DNA of 64,000 bases from Paenibacillus tundrae. Its GTDB lineage: Bacteria > Bacillota > Bacilli > Paenibacillales > Paenibacillaceae. The stretch is taken from positions 2,294,001 through 2,358,000 of the forward strand of contig NZ_CP145605.1 of assembly GCF_036884255.1 (NCBI RefSeq), in the 5' to 3' direction. The notes under the pieces were generated by a model. The model saw nothing but the letters and a program-made list of their open reading frames with translations, was not told the origin of the DNA and searched no databases. Positions within the stretch are counted from its first letter, which is position 1. Each line of letters opens with the position of its first letter. This document shows, one piece after another, positions 9,343 to 17,213 of the stretch. The position numbers and the translations under genes were made by a program.

Positions 9343-10770
9343 TAAGAAAATGGCTACAATCGTCGTGACTGTTAAGCCCAGTAATACAGGCTTCAGGTTT
9401 CGACGAGCAAGTTCAAACGGACTAACCCCGCATATGGCGGCGGCTGGAATCAACGCCCAAGGAATTAAGGTTCCACCGCCGACCCAAATCGCGGCAACCT
9501 GCCCGAGAGCGGTAAGTGTAGCTGCAGATGAAGCTGTATCCGCAAACATTGTTGCAATCGAACCAACGAGAGAGATCCCCGAAAACCCTGAACCATCCAT
9601 ACCTGTGACCGCACCGGTCAGTGTGAGTGTAATTGCACCGATCGAATCATTCAAAGGTACGAGTCCCGCTAAGGCAACGCCTAGATCATTCACAATACCG
9701 TGAGATCCATCAGGTAATGGATTGTTGAACAGCTCAGTGATGGCTGAATCTCCGAGATAAAAGAACGCTGCGATTGGGATAACGGGGCCAAATACTTTGA
9801 ATCCAAATTGAAACCCTTCAATGAGGTAACTCGTTGTTTCTTCGGGGCCTGTGAGGCGATGGGCTACAAGGGTTACTGCGATCAGAATCAGCACAGCGGT
9901 ACCGCCAATCAGGGCTGTAGCATCTCCGCCTTGAAGATTTAACACAAACATAAGAATAACATCAACTGCAAATAACAACGGAATTAGAATGGCGAATGCC
10001 CTTTTCCAAATGGAAGGCAGAGGTTGTTGTTCAATGGAAGGGGGCGTAGCTTCCGGTGCAGAAGTGGATGCGGTAGGATTCACGTGCAATTCCCCTGTGA
10101 CTGGGTTGCGAAGGGTATTGGTGTGATTCGCCTGCATCTCTTTGCGAAGCATCCAGAATGCCGTAATGGTGGATACGACACCCATAACAATGACGAGAGG
10201 AATACTCGCCGTAATGACAGAGCTGACTGGAAGTCCGGCAGCATCTGCTGTGAGTTTGGGCGCACCTTGGATGATGAAATCTCCTGATAAGGCAATCCCG
10301 TGCCCAAACAGATTCATGGCGATGGCCGCTCCGATGGGCGGAAGCCCTACACGAACCGCAACAGGCAGCAAAACGGCTCCTACTAGAGCAACTGCAGGCG
10401 ATGGCCAGAAAAAGAAGGAGACCACCATCATAATGAGGCCGATGCCCCAAAAAGCGACCTGCGGGGAACGGATAAACCGTGTCAGTGGCGCTACCATCAC
10501 TTCATTAATACCTGTTCGAATGAGCACCCGGCTCATAGCTACAATGATCGAGATGATGAATATAGTGCTGATCAGCTCTTTCACCGCATAGATAAAACTG
10601 TTAAATATGCCTGACACAGAACCGGTTAATGATTCGGTAGCCAGCAGACCAATGGTCATAATACCAGCGACACAGATAATGGTTGTATCTCTTCGCCGAA
10701 TCATTACAGCGATGATAAGTACGATAAACGCCAGATATACATAATGCAACGGAACAAGTTGAATATTCAC
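9337..10770 (-). CDS. Ion-transporter-superfamily membrane protein (YhfA-like, possible citrate/dicarboxylate or H+-coupled carrier)
   Basis: A 477-aa polytopic membrane protein with roughly eleven to twelve hydrophobic segments and a hydrophilic, proline-rich loop near residues 220-250. Two half-repeats are suggested by S-F-F-F-W-P-S-P-A-V-A-L-V-G near residue 113 and the later G-M-D-G-S-G-F-S-G near 395. This layout resembles the citrate/GntP-type ion transporter superfamily and B. subtilis YhfA. The start is a GTG at 10770 with GGAGGGA about ten bases upstream. It overlaps the convergent DUF4269 gene by 6 bp and is divergent from yesM1. Substrate not predictable from sequence. Confidence 0.75.
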   Translation of the reverse strand: MNIQLVPLHYVYLAFIVLIIAVMIRRRDTTIICVAGIMTIGLLATESLTGSVSGIFNSFIYAVKELISTIFIISIIVAMSRVLIRTGINEVMVAPLTRFIRSPQVAFWGIGLIMMVVSFFFWPSPAVALVGAVLLPVAVRVGLPPIGAAIAMNLFGHGIALSGDFIIQGAPKLTADAAGLPVSSVITASIPLVIVMGVVSTITAFWMLRKEMQANHTNTLRNPVTGELHVNPTASTSAPEATPPSIEQQPLPSIWKRAFAILIPLLFAVDVILMFVLNLQGGDATALIGGTAVLILIAVTLVAHRLTGPEETTSYLIEGFQFGFKVFGPVIPIAAFFYLGDSAITELFNNPLPDGSHGIVNDLGVALAGLVPLNDSIGAITLTLTGAVTGMDGSGFSGISLVGSIATMFADTASSAATLTALGQVAAIWVGGGTLIPWALIPAAAICGVSPFELARRNLKPVLLGLTVTTIVAIFLL

Positions 10771-10925
10771 ATTGTAAGTCTCCCTCCATCTTAAGAGCCC
10801 AAGGCGTGCTATATCGTATGCATGTCAGCATCAGGCGTTCATAGAGAAATGCATGGTGTAGGAGGATTTTTTTTACAGATAGAGAACTTAATTAACTATA
10901 CAATGTGTATCGTTCATACTACTGT

Positions 10926-10956
10926 AGGTCACCAGAGTAGTAATTAGAGGTCACCA
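10926..10956 (+). promoter_or_regulatory. Direct repeats AGGTCACCA, candidate YesN1 binding site
   Basis: AGGTCACCA occurs at 10926-10934 and again at 10948-10956, exactly 22 bp (two helical turns) apart, directly upstream of the candidate yesM1 promoter. A third copy lies at 15062-15070 before the permease operon. Same-face direct repeats just upstream of a -35 are typical for AraC-type activators. Confidence 0.55.
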
Positions 10957-10963
10957 AAGTGCA

Positions 10964-10993
10964 TAGACAATGCAAAGCGAGCATGATTACAAT
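10964..10993 (+). promoter_or_regulatory. Candidate yesM1 promoter
   Basis: TAGACA (10964-10969), 18 bp, TACAAT (10988-10993), with the AGGTCACCA repeats ending 7 bp upstream and a cre site about 80 bp downstream. Confidence 0.5.
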
Positions 10994-11071
10994 GAACATG
11001 CCATCATAAGGAAGAAAAATGGAAAAAAAGTCGATCTATCCTCTACATGAATACGAAAGAACATGTATTGT

Positions 11072-11085
11072 TGATAACGTTTACA
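11072..11085 (+). promoter_or_regulatory. cre site (CcpA), perfect consensus match
   Basis: TGATAACGTTTACA fits the cre consensus TGWNANCGNTNWCA at all 14 positions. It lies between the candidate promoter and the start of yesM1, a roadblock position for CcpA repression. Confidence 0.7.
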
Positions 11086-11112
11086 ATTAAGGGTTATGGC
11101 AAGAGGATTTTA

Positions 11113-12936
11113 ATGCTGAACAAAAAAGGGCGGTCATCTATGAACTTCATCCGTTCATTACGTTTCAAATTTATTGTCGGTCTGACACTCATCATGCTGC
11201 CCCTGTTTCTTTTGATGTACTATAACAATGTGTACGCTATGAATGTTGTACGTGACCAAGTATCGCTTACGAGTATGAATCATCTAGTCAAGAGCGTTGA
11301 ACAAAATGAACGAGTCCTTCAAGAAACGAATCGTTATCTATATAGCTTGGGTGAACGCGACCCCGATATCATTTCCTTGTTTTTTCTAAAATACGGCAGC
11401 GGGGATTATATTATTGCTAAACAACGGATTATGAATAAATTTATGACAGATATTGGCTTCTACAATCTGATCGATTCCTTCTTTTTATACGACGCTATCA
11501 ATGATGATCTACTGCTCGCCACCTCCGGTGATTACGACATCAAAATGTCACTCGTGCAGCAGAGTATGCCCGTGCAGATGCAGCAATTCGAAGGGGATAT
11601 TCAGCAGCCTGAATGGGGGATCGTCCGCGGCGAATCGAGAAATGCACTTGTGAAGACGGTTCGCATTAACCAGCAATTCTACGCGGGTGCTCTTGTGGAT
11701 ATGAACGCACTGAATTATCCAGAGCAATTCACGGAATCGGGAGATCGTGGTGGAGCAGTTATTGTAGGGATAGATGGTGTCGCTTTGTCCAATTCATCCT
11801 TGAGTGCAGATCAGATTAAGCTGGCGGCTGCCCATCTTCCCGGATTGAAGAACCCCTATCAGGTTATCTCGGAAGAAGTACCCAAAGGTAAGGCACGTCA
11901 ATATTTGATGCTCGGCTTGCCTTCGGCGATGTCGAAGATGAACTACGTTGTGCTCTTGCCCGAAGAAGACATGATGCGAAACTTACCGTTCTTCCAGCGG
12001 ATTATTCGTTTGCTGCCTATTGGTGCAGCTGTCATTCTTATTACTGCTCTTGTCTTTGTCCGTCAATTACTGTTCCGGCCGATGAATATGCTCATCCGTG
12101 GTATGAGAAGGGTGAGTCGGGGAGAACTGGATGTTAGGTTAGAGCCTCCCGCCTCTTCGGAGCTGGAGTTTGTTACTCGAAGCTTCAATCAGATGACGAG
12201 TCAGATCCAGCATCTTAAGATCGATGTTTATGAGGAGCAGCTAAGAACGAGGGAAGCAGAGTTCAAGCAGCTCCAGATGCAGATTAACCCTCACTTTTAT
12301 CTGAACTCCCTCAATATCATTCATAGCCTGGCCTCTCTACAGAAGCATGAGCTGGTGCAACAGATGGCGGGTCATCTAGCTGACTATTTCCGTTTCAGTC
12401 TACGAGCAGGCAAACGTGTCATTAGACTTGATGAAGAACTGGAGCATATACGCCATTATTTGGAGATTCAGAAACTTCGTTTTCCCAACAAGCTTAGTTT
12501 TTCGCTGGAAGTTGAAGCTGGCCTGGGGCATTATGTGCTGCCACCGTTAACGCTACAACCCTTCGTAGAAAATGCAATTATACATGGATTCCAGCGGCGT
12601 ACAGAGCCTTTTGTCATTCACATCAAAGGTCAGGGTACAGCAATCGTACCTGGTTCTACTGCAAACGATGAGGAGACAGAACAGCTTCCGATGTTATTGA
12701 TTACGATAGAGGACAATGGCGTAGGCTTTAACCAGGAGTTGCTGGATCGTTTGCAGCAAGGGCAATATGCAGAAGATCCAGGGGGACAGCATATTGGGAT
12801 CTGGAATGTAGCACACCGATTGATGGTGAAATATGGAGATGTAGCTGGGCTTGCCTTCAACAATCAAGCAGATGGTGGTGCCACAGTCGTAATTCATATA
12901 CCCGCTCAGACGGAAGAGGAAGAAGGGGGAGCCTAA
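11113..12936 (+). CDS. Sensor histidine kinase, YesM family (pair 1)
   Basis: A membrane sensor kinase of about 607 aa. Order: N-terminal membrane helix (I-V-G-L-T-L-I-M-L-P-L-F-L-L), extracellular sensor domain of about 260 residues, second helix (L-L-P-I-G-A-A-V-I-L-I), HAMP region, His_kinase segment Q-M-Q-I-N-P-H-F-Y-L-N-S-L with the phospho-acceptor His near residue 394, then an HATPase with N box (P-F-V-E-N-A-I-I-H-G) and D-N-G-V-G-F. The open frame reaches back to 11047, but that extension contains the cre site; ATG at 11113 (AAGAGGA upstream) or 11140 (AAAGGG upstream) is more likely. The stop overlaps the regulator ATG by one base. YesM kinases control polysaccharide-utilisation genes; here the likely target is the importer at 15.2-18.7 kb. 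Confidence 0.93.
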   Translation: MLNKKGRSSMNFIRSLRFKFIVGLTLIMLPLFLLMYYNNVYAMNVVRDQVSLTSMNHLVKSVEQNERVLQETNRYLYSLGERDPDIISLFFLKYGSGDYIIAKQRIMNKFMTDIGFYNLIDSFFLYDAINDDLLLATSGDYDIKMSLVQQSMPVQMQQFEGDIQQPEWGIVRGESRNALVKTVRINQQFYAGALVDMNALNYPEQFTESGDRGGAVIVGIDGVALSNSSLSADQIKLAAAHLPGLKNPYQVISEEVPKGKARQYLMLGLPSAMSKMNYVVLLPEEDMMRNLPFFQRIIRLLPIGAAVILITALVFVRQLLFRPMNMLIRGMRRVSRGELDVRLEPPASSELEFVTRSFNQMTSQIQHLKIDVYEEQLRTREAEFKQLQMQINPHFYLNSLNIIHSLASLQKHELVQQMAGHLADYFRFSLRAGKRVIRLDEELEHIRHYLEIQKLRFPNKLSFSLEVEAGLGHYVLPPLTLQPFVENAIIHGFQRRTEPFVIHIKGQGTAIVPGSTANDEETEQLPMLLITIEDNGVGFNQELLDRLQQGQYAEDPGGQHIGIWNVAHRLMVKYGDVAGLAFNNQADGGATVVIHIPAQTEEEEGGA

Positions 12937-14555
12937 TGCGGAATCTATTAATTGTGGATGATGAAGTATATGCCCTACAGGCCATGGTTGAAGGGGTGGA
13001 CTGGCACTCGGCGGGCATTGATCAGGTATTTAGTGCAGGAGATGCTGAAGAGGCGAGAACAATACTGAAGCGACACGCTATCGATATCATGATCTGTGAT
13101 ATTGAAATGCCTGGTGAGACAGGGCTCGATCTACAGAGCTGGGTTCTTAAGCATGATCCAGGTATGTTAACTATTTTCCTTACAGGTCATGCTTTGTTTG
13201 CATATGCGCAGTCGGCAATTAAGCTGAACAGCTTTGATTATGTGCTTAAGCCAGCTCCTGCGGATCAATTGCTCAAGATAGTAAGTCAGGCCGTAGATAA
13301 AATCAAAGCAGGTGAGCAGCGCACACATACAAATAAACTCTACGAGACCGTCTATAAACGGTGGCAGACACATAAGCCATTGTTGACAGAGCGGTTCTGG
13401 AAAGATGCGATATCTCAACGAATGACGTTAACTAAACAGCGCTTGCAGGAATTAGCCGAAGTGTATGGAGCCGAGATTGATCCGAATGCACGAATTGTAC
13501 CAATCGTCATTTCGGTGGAGGAATGGGTTCGTGAATTTGACCTTCGGGATGAAGAGGTATTGGAATATGCGCTGCGAAATGCAGCCAAGGAGATGCTGCT
13601 CGGGGACAGACCTGGTGAGGTGTTTCAAGACCATGGAGGTCTAAATATTGTGCTTGCGTATGAACAGGATGGCATCGTGGCCTCGGCGAAAGAGATGGAA
13701 AAGGATTGCCAGATCTATATTCGAGAATGCGGTACGTACTTCTATTGCCGATTATCCTGTTATGTGGGTGTCCCTGTAGCGGTTACTGAGTTACAGGGGA
13801 TGCTCAATGAGCTGATGGATATGGAGCGTCGCAATATTAAGGAACTCGAAGGTGTATTTGTATACGATGAGCAAGGCCGAGATACTGAAGATCGCTTTTT
13901 ACCGATTCCGTGGTTCTCCGAATTGTCCATTCTGTTCGAGACAGGCAAAGTAGGAGATTTACATGAACGTGTCGATGAGATTTTCGAGTTGTTGGCTGGT
14001 CAGGAGAGGTTATCACCGGAGATTCTGCGACTGTACTATCATGCGATGCTACATGTGGTATACCCTTTGCTTCATCAGAAAAATGTATCTGTACGCAGTC
14101 TTTATCCAGGGGAACGCGAGCCGGAAGAGAGTGTCGTAACACGTTCTTTGCCACAGTTGAAGCAGTGGACCCTAGATCTAATTAGCCGTGTGGTACCTGT
14201 GCTGTATCCAGACGATCATAGTCCAATGACAATCGTGGATCAATTGTGCATCTACATTGAGAATCATATCGGTGAAGAGCTAATGCGAGAAGAGCTAGCT
14301 TCCTTTGCAGGATTTAACCCCGCTTATCTGTCTCGTCTCTTTCGGAAGGAGAAGGGCATGTCTCTTTCGGAGTTTATTTTACAGCGCAGAGTAGCGAAAG
14401 CGAAAACGTTATTATCCCAGTCTACCGTGAAGGTAACGGATATTGCCGGCAAGGTGGGATATTATAACTATTCTCATTTTACAAAAATGTTCAAGAAGTG
14501 CACCGGCATTACCCCCCAGGAATTTCGCAAACAATCGCGTACCGTACAGCTATGA
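12936..14555 (+). CDS. Response regulator, YesN family with AraC-type DNA-binding domain (pair 1)
   Basis: A 539-aa activator. Residues 1-120 are a receiver domain: early V-D-D-E, phospho-acceptor Asp near residue 55 in I-C-D-I-E-M-P-G, and the late K-P-A-P-A. A 300-residue linker of undefined fold follows. The last 105 residues are an AraC double helix-turn-helix with the hallmark N-P-A-Y-L-S-R-L-F-R-K-E-K-G and the second-helix signature V-G-Y-Y-N-Y-S-H-F-T-K-M-F-K-K-C-T-G-I-T-P. It is translationally coupled to the kinase (TAATG overlap). It probably activates the permease/binding-protein operon through AGGTCACCA sites; this is inference from motif placement. Confidence 0.93.
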   Translation: MRNLLIVDDEVYALQAMVEGVDWHSAGIDQVFSAGDAEEARTILKRHAIDIMICDIEMPGETGLDLQSWVLKHDPGMLTIFLTGHALFAYAQSAIKLNSFDYVLKPAPADQLLKIVSQAVDKIKAGEQRTHTNKLYETVYKRWQTHKPLLTERFWKDAISQRMTLTKQRLQELAEVYGAEIDPNARIVPIVISVEEWVREFDLRDEEVLEYALRNAAKEMLLGDRPGEVFQDHGGLNIVLAYEQDGIVASAKEMEKDCQIYIRECGTYFYCRLSCYVGVPVAVTELQGMLNELMDMERRNIKELEGVFVYDEQGRDTEDRFLPIPWFSELSILFETGKVGDLHERVDEIFELLAGQERLSPEILRLYYHAMLHVVYPLLHQKNVSVRSLYPGEREPEESVVTRSLPQLKQWTLDLISRVVPVLYPDDHSPMTIVDQLCIYIENHIGEELMREELASFAGFNPAYLSRLFRKEKGMSLSEFILQRRVAKAKTLLSQSTVKVTDIAGKVGYYNYSHFTKMFKKCTGITPQEFRKQSRTVQL

Positions 14556-14579
14556 CGCAGCATGCTGCGTCTTTTGTAT
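14554..14579 (+). terminator. Terminator after yesN1
   Basis: The perfect stem GACGCAG-catg-CTGCGTC starts inside the stop codon and is followed by ttttgtattttt. It separates the two-component genes from the repeat cluster and the importer operon. Confidence 0.75.
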
Positions 14580-14590
14580 TTTTAGAAGTT

Positions 14591-14756
14591 GTTCAAAAAG
14601 TCCGCTTTTGATTACGAAGGATGCCAGGCGGCATCTCAGCGTCGAATATGGGATTCAGCCGAAATGTCCGTTGCTCACGTAGGTTTGCCTACGCTCCGCT
14701 ACTCCATTTCTAGCTTCATCCCATCTTCTTGGCACTGAAAATCGAACGTTTTGAAC
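14591..14756 (+). repeat. Foldback (MITE-like) element, copy C
   Basis: A 166-bp non-coding element. The left end GTTCAAAAAGTCCGCTTTT and the reverse complement of the right end GTTCAAAACGTTCGATTTT agree at 16 of 19 bases. Inside are the hairpin GATGCC-aggc-GGCATC and the central CGTAGG-tttg-CCTACG, and the intervening arms are also roughly complementary, so the whole unit can fold as one long hairpin. Copy D follows after a 17-bp linker. No transposase is encoded. Confidence 0.85.
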
Positions 14757-14773
14757 TTTAATGGTAAGAGGTT

Positions 14774-14939
14774 GTTCAAAAAGTCCGATTTTGATTACGA
14801 AGGATGCCAGGCGGCATCTCAGCGTCGAATATGGGATTCAGCCGAAATGTCCGTTGCTCACGTAGGTATGCCTACGCTCCGCTACTCCATTTCTAGCTTC
14901 ATCCCATCTTCTCGGCACTGAAAATCGAACGTTTTGAAC
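14774..14939 (+). repeat. Foldback (MITE-like) element, copy D
   Basis: Second tandem copy, 183 bp after copy C and differing at only three positions by eye (position 15 of the element, the central loop, and one base in the right arm). Its terminal inverted repeats match at 17 of 19 bases. The same 17-bp linker separates it from copy E, so the array looks like a recent tandem duplication. Confidence 0.85.
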
Positions 14940-14956
14940 TTTAATGGTAAGAGGTT

Positions 14957-15032
14957 GTTCAAAAAGTCCGATTTTGATTACGAAGGATGCGCGAGTGGCA
15001 TCTCAGCATCGAATATGGGATTCAGCCGAAAT
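14957..15032 (+). repeat. Foldback element, truncated copy E
   Basis: Third tandem copy at the same 183-bp period, carrying only the left arm. It has GATGC-gcgagt-GGCATC in place of GATGCC-aggc-GGCATC and diverges after ccgaaat at 15032. Its version of the hairpin is closer to arm A (3829) and the short copy at 34388 than to C and D, so E may be the older copy. Confidence 0.8.
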
Positions 15033-15061
15033 ACGAGAAAGTCATAATTTGATCATTGAAC

Positions 15062-15106
15062 AGGTCACCACAGTAGATATTGGATCAGATCTCACAGCCG
15101 TATACT
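15062..15106 (+). promoter_or_regulatory. AGGTCACCA motif and candidate -10 before the permease operon
   Basis: AGGTCACCAcAGTAG (15062-15076) repeats the AGGTCACCAgAGTAG seen before yesM1 (10926-10940). TATACT at 15101-15106 is a possible -10 with no good -35, as expected for an activator-dependent promoter. Confidence 0.5.
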
Positions 15107-15176
15107 TGAACCACAGGAGACACAATCGGTGCTAAGTCCTGAGGAAGAATTCAAGAGGAGTGAGGGAGAAGAGGCT

Positions 15177-16163
15177 ATGAAGACACAACCCGAGACGGGT
15201 AATCGCGCACGGATATCAGATGTAGGAGTGGGGTCAGTTCGCAAACGTAAATCGGTCTTGTACAATCTTGGAAAGTTTAAGGTGCTGTATCTCATGTTTC
15301 TGCCAGGGATTCTGTTTCTTCTGGTAAACAACTATATGCCCATGTTCGGCGTACTCATTGCATTCAAAAATGTAAACTATGCCGACGGTATCCTAGGTAG
15401 TCCTTGGAGCGGATGGGATAACTTCAAGTATTTGTTCTCCACGAGTGACGCGTGGGAGATCACGCGGAATACACTTGCGTACAATACCGTGTTCATCGCA
15501 CTAAATCTATTTGTCGGCGTAGGCCTCGCGATCTTGCTCAATGAAGTTAAGAACAAGGCTATGTCGAAATTATACCAATCACTTATGCTGCTGCCTTATT
15601 TCTTATCCATGATTGTAGTCAGTTACCTGGTACTTGCGTTCCTGGGTAAGGATTCGGGGTTCATGAACTCTACCATATTACAGATCTTTGGTGGACAGCC
15701 AATTGACTGGTACTCTGAGCCGAAGTATTGGCCTTATATATTGCCACTGGTGAATACGTGGAAGAATATAGGATATTATGCTGTCATTTATCTGGCAGCC
15801 GTCGTAGGCATTGATGAAGAGTATTATGAAGCGGCTGTCTTGGATGGAGCAACGAAATGGCATCAAATTCGTTTCATTACGGTTCCGTTTCTCATTCCGC
15901 TGATTGTCATTATGACGCTGTTACAGATTGGCCGTATCTTCTATGCAGATTTCAGTTTGTTCTATCAGGTTCCTTTGGAATCGGGTGCGCTGTTCCCTGT
16001 AACGAACGTACTTGATACTTATGTGTACCGTACATTCTTGATCGGCGGCGATATAGGGATGTCCTCTGCTGCAGGTCTCTATCAGGCTATCGTCGGCTTC
16101 GTGCTTGTCTTGGTATCCAATACCATCGTAAGGCGAATTGACAAAGATAATGCATTATTTTGA
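15177..16163 (+). CDS. ABC transporter permease, LplB/YtcP type (module 1)
   Basis: A 328-aa inner permease subunit of a carbohydrate importer, about six membrane segments. The first lies at L-Y-L-M-F-L-P-G-I-L-F-L-L, and the EAA loop for ATPase contact is E-A-A-V-L-D-G-A-T-K-W-H-Q near residue 217. The N-terminal 35 residues are hydrophilic. The reading frame begins at a GTG at 15129, but ATG 15177 has GAGGGAG eight bases upstream and gives the family N-terminus. The next permease gene starts 17 bp after the stop. No ATPase is encoded, so a shared MsmX-like ATPase is expected elsewhere. Confidence 0.9.
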   Translation: MKTQPETGNRARISDVGVGSVRKRKSVLYNLGKFKVLYLMFLPGILFLLVNNYMPMFGVLIAFKNVNYADGILGSPWSGWDNFKYLFSTSDAWEITRNTLAYNTVFIALNLFVGVGLAILLNEVKNKAMSKLYQSLMLLPYFLSMIVVSYLVLAFLGKDSGFMNSTILQIFGGQPIDWYSEPKYWPYILPLVNTWKNIGYYAVIYLAAVVGIDEEYYEAAVLDGATKWHQIRFITVPFLIPLIVIMTLLQIGRIFYADFSLFYQVPLESGALFPVTNVLDTYVYRTFLIGGDIGMSSAAGLYQAIVGFVLVLVSNTIVRRIDKDNALF

Positions 16164-16180
16164 GAGGGGGCAAGTCAACT

Positions 16181-17089
16181 GTGAAAACACGTGATCCATT
16201 GGCCGTTTCGCGGCGTTCCGCTTCAATTATTCACGGCATGTTTCTCTTTTACGCCATAGCCTGTATCGTGCCGATCCTGCTTGTCTTCGCCATCTCTTTC
16301 TCGGACGAAACAACAGTAATCGCAAACGGCTATAAGTTAATTCCTGAGAAGTTCAGTCTGACAGCTTATGAGTTTTTGTTCAAGGATATGGATCAGATCA
16401 TTCACTCCTACGGCATTTCCATCATTGTAACTGTGGTGGGAACGATTACGAGTGTGGCTCTGACTGCATTATATGCTTATCCGCTATCACGTAGGGATTT
16501 ACCATACCGAGGATGGTTTGCTTTCTTCATCTTCTTCACTATGTTATTCAATGGTGGCTTGGTACCGTGGTATCTCGTCTATGTGAATGTGCTTGATTTG
16601 AAAAATTCGATTCTGGCACTTATTTTGCCGCTGCTTCTATCACCGTTCTTCGTACTCGTTATGCGTACGTTCTTCGCGAATTCGATTCCAGTCTCCATAC
16701 TGGAATCGGCACGAATCGATGGGGCGGGTGAGCTGAGAACGTTTACGCGCATTGTACTTCCGCTCTCACTTCCAGTTATGGCAACGGTTGCACTCTTTAG
16801 TACGCTTAATTATTGGAATGACTGGTATTTAAGTATGATCTTTATATCGGATAACCGGACGATCAGCCTTCAGTACCTGATGTACCGAACGCTGCTCGAT
16901 ATTCAATATTTGACTTCTAACTCGAATGTGTCCTCACAGATTTCATCACAGGGTGGATTGCTGAATCTACCGAACAAAACATTGCAGATGGCAATGGCTG
17001 TAGTCGGAATTGGACCTATTGTGCTAGCCTATCCGTTCTTCCAACGGTATTTCATCAAAGGGCTTACTGTAGGTGCAGTGAAGGGCTAA
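16181..17089 (+). CDS. ABC transporter permease, LplC/YtcP type (module 1)
   Basis: A 302-aa partner permease. Six membrane segments are visible, with the EAA loop E-S-A-R-I-D-G-A-G-E-L-R near residue 180 and the family-typical C-terminus Q-R-Y-F-I-K-G-L-T-V-G-A-V-K-G. The frame is open from a TTG at 16160, but the GTG at 16181 has AGAGGGGG ten bases upstream and is the better start. The hydrophobic start, F-Y-A-I-A-C-I-V-P-I-L-L-V-F-A-I-S-F-S, is typical for LplC proteins. Its binding protein gene begins 124 bp downstream. Confidence 0.9.
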   Translation: MKTRDPLAVSRRSASIIHGMFLFYAIACIVPILLVFAISFSDETTVIANGYKLIPEKFSLTAYEFLFKDMDQIIHSYGISIIVTVVGTITSVALTALYAYPLSRRDLPYRGWFAFFIFFTMLFNGGLVPWYLVYVNVLDLKNSILALILPLLLSPFFVLVMRTFFANSIPVSILESARIDGAGELRTFTRIVLPLSLPVMATVALFSTLNYWNDWYLSMIFISDNRTISLQYLMYRTLLDIQYLTSNSNVSSQISSQGGLLNLPNKTLQMAMAVVGIGPIVLAYPFFQRYFIKGLTVGAVKG

Positions 17090-17108
17090 CTCCGGCCGGT
17101 TAGCGGAG
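17085..17108 (+). other. Pair of mutually exclusive small hairpins between permease and binding-protein genes
   Basis: GCTAAC (17085-17090) can pair with GTTAGC (17099-17104), and CTCCG (17090-17094) with CGGAG (17104-17108); both cannot form at once. There is no T tract, so it is not a terminator. It could be a processing or stability element, or chance. Confidence 0.3.
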
Positions 17109-17213
17109 GAAGAGTAGGAACACGAAGATAGCTGAAGGGGCATATACAAAATCGTGAATTGGGGTAATTGGCGGTCAGGTTGTAAGGTTTAACACACGAC
17201 GGGAGGGGTTCAT

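Noticed and set aside
10024..10591. Reading frames on both strands inside the YhfA-like transporter gene
   Set aside because: Compositional shadows of a well-supported membrane protein gene; their products are Ser/Arg/His-rich or Met/Thr-rich and match nothing.
11047..11112. Upstream extension of the yesM1 frame
   Set aside because: It contains a perfect cre site, lacks a ribosome site and adds residues before an otherwise normal membrane start.
14591..15032. Regular repeats considered as a CRISPR array
   Set aside because: Period is 183 bp with a 166-bp repeat and identical 17-bp linkers; no unique spacers and no cas genes.
14443..15135. Short plus-strand reading frames at 14443-14682 and 14944-15135
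   Set aside because: They run through the foldback repeats, share near-identical peptide stretches because the DNA is repeated, and have no ribosome sites.
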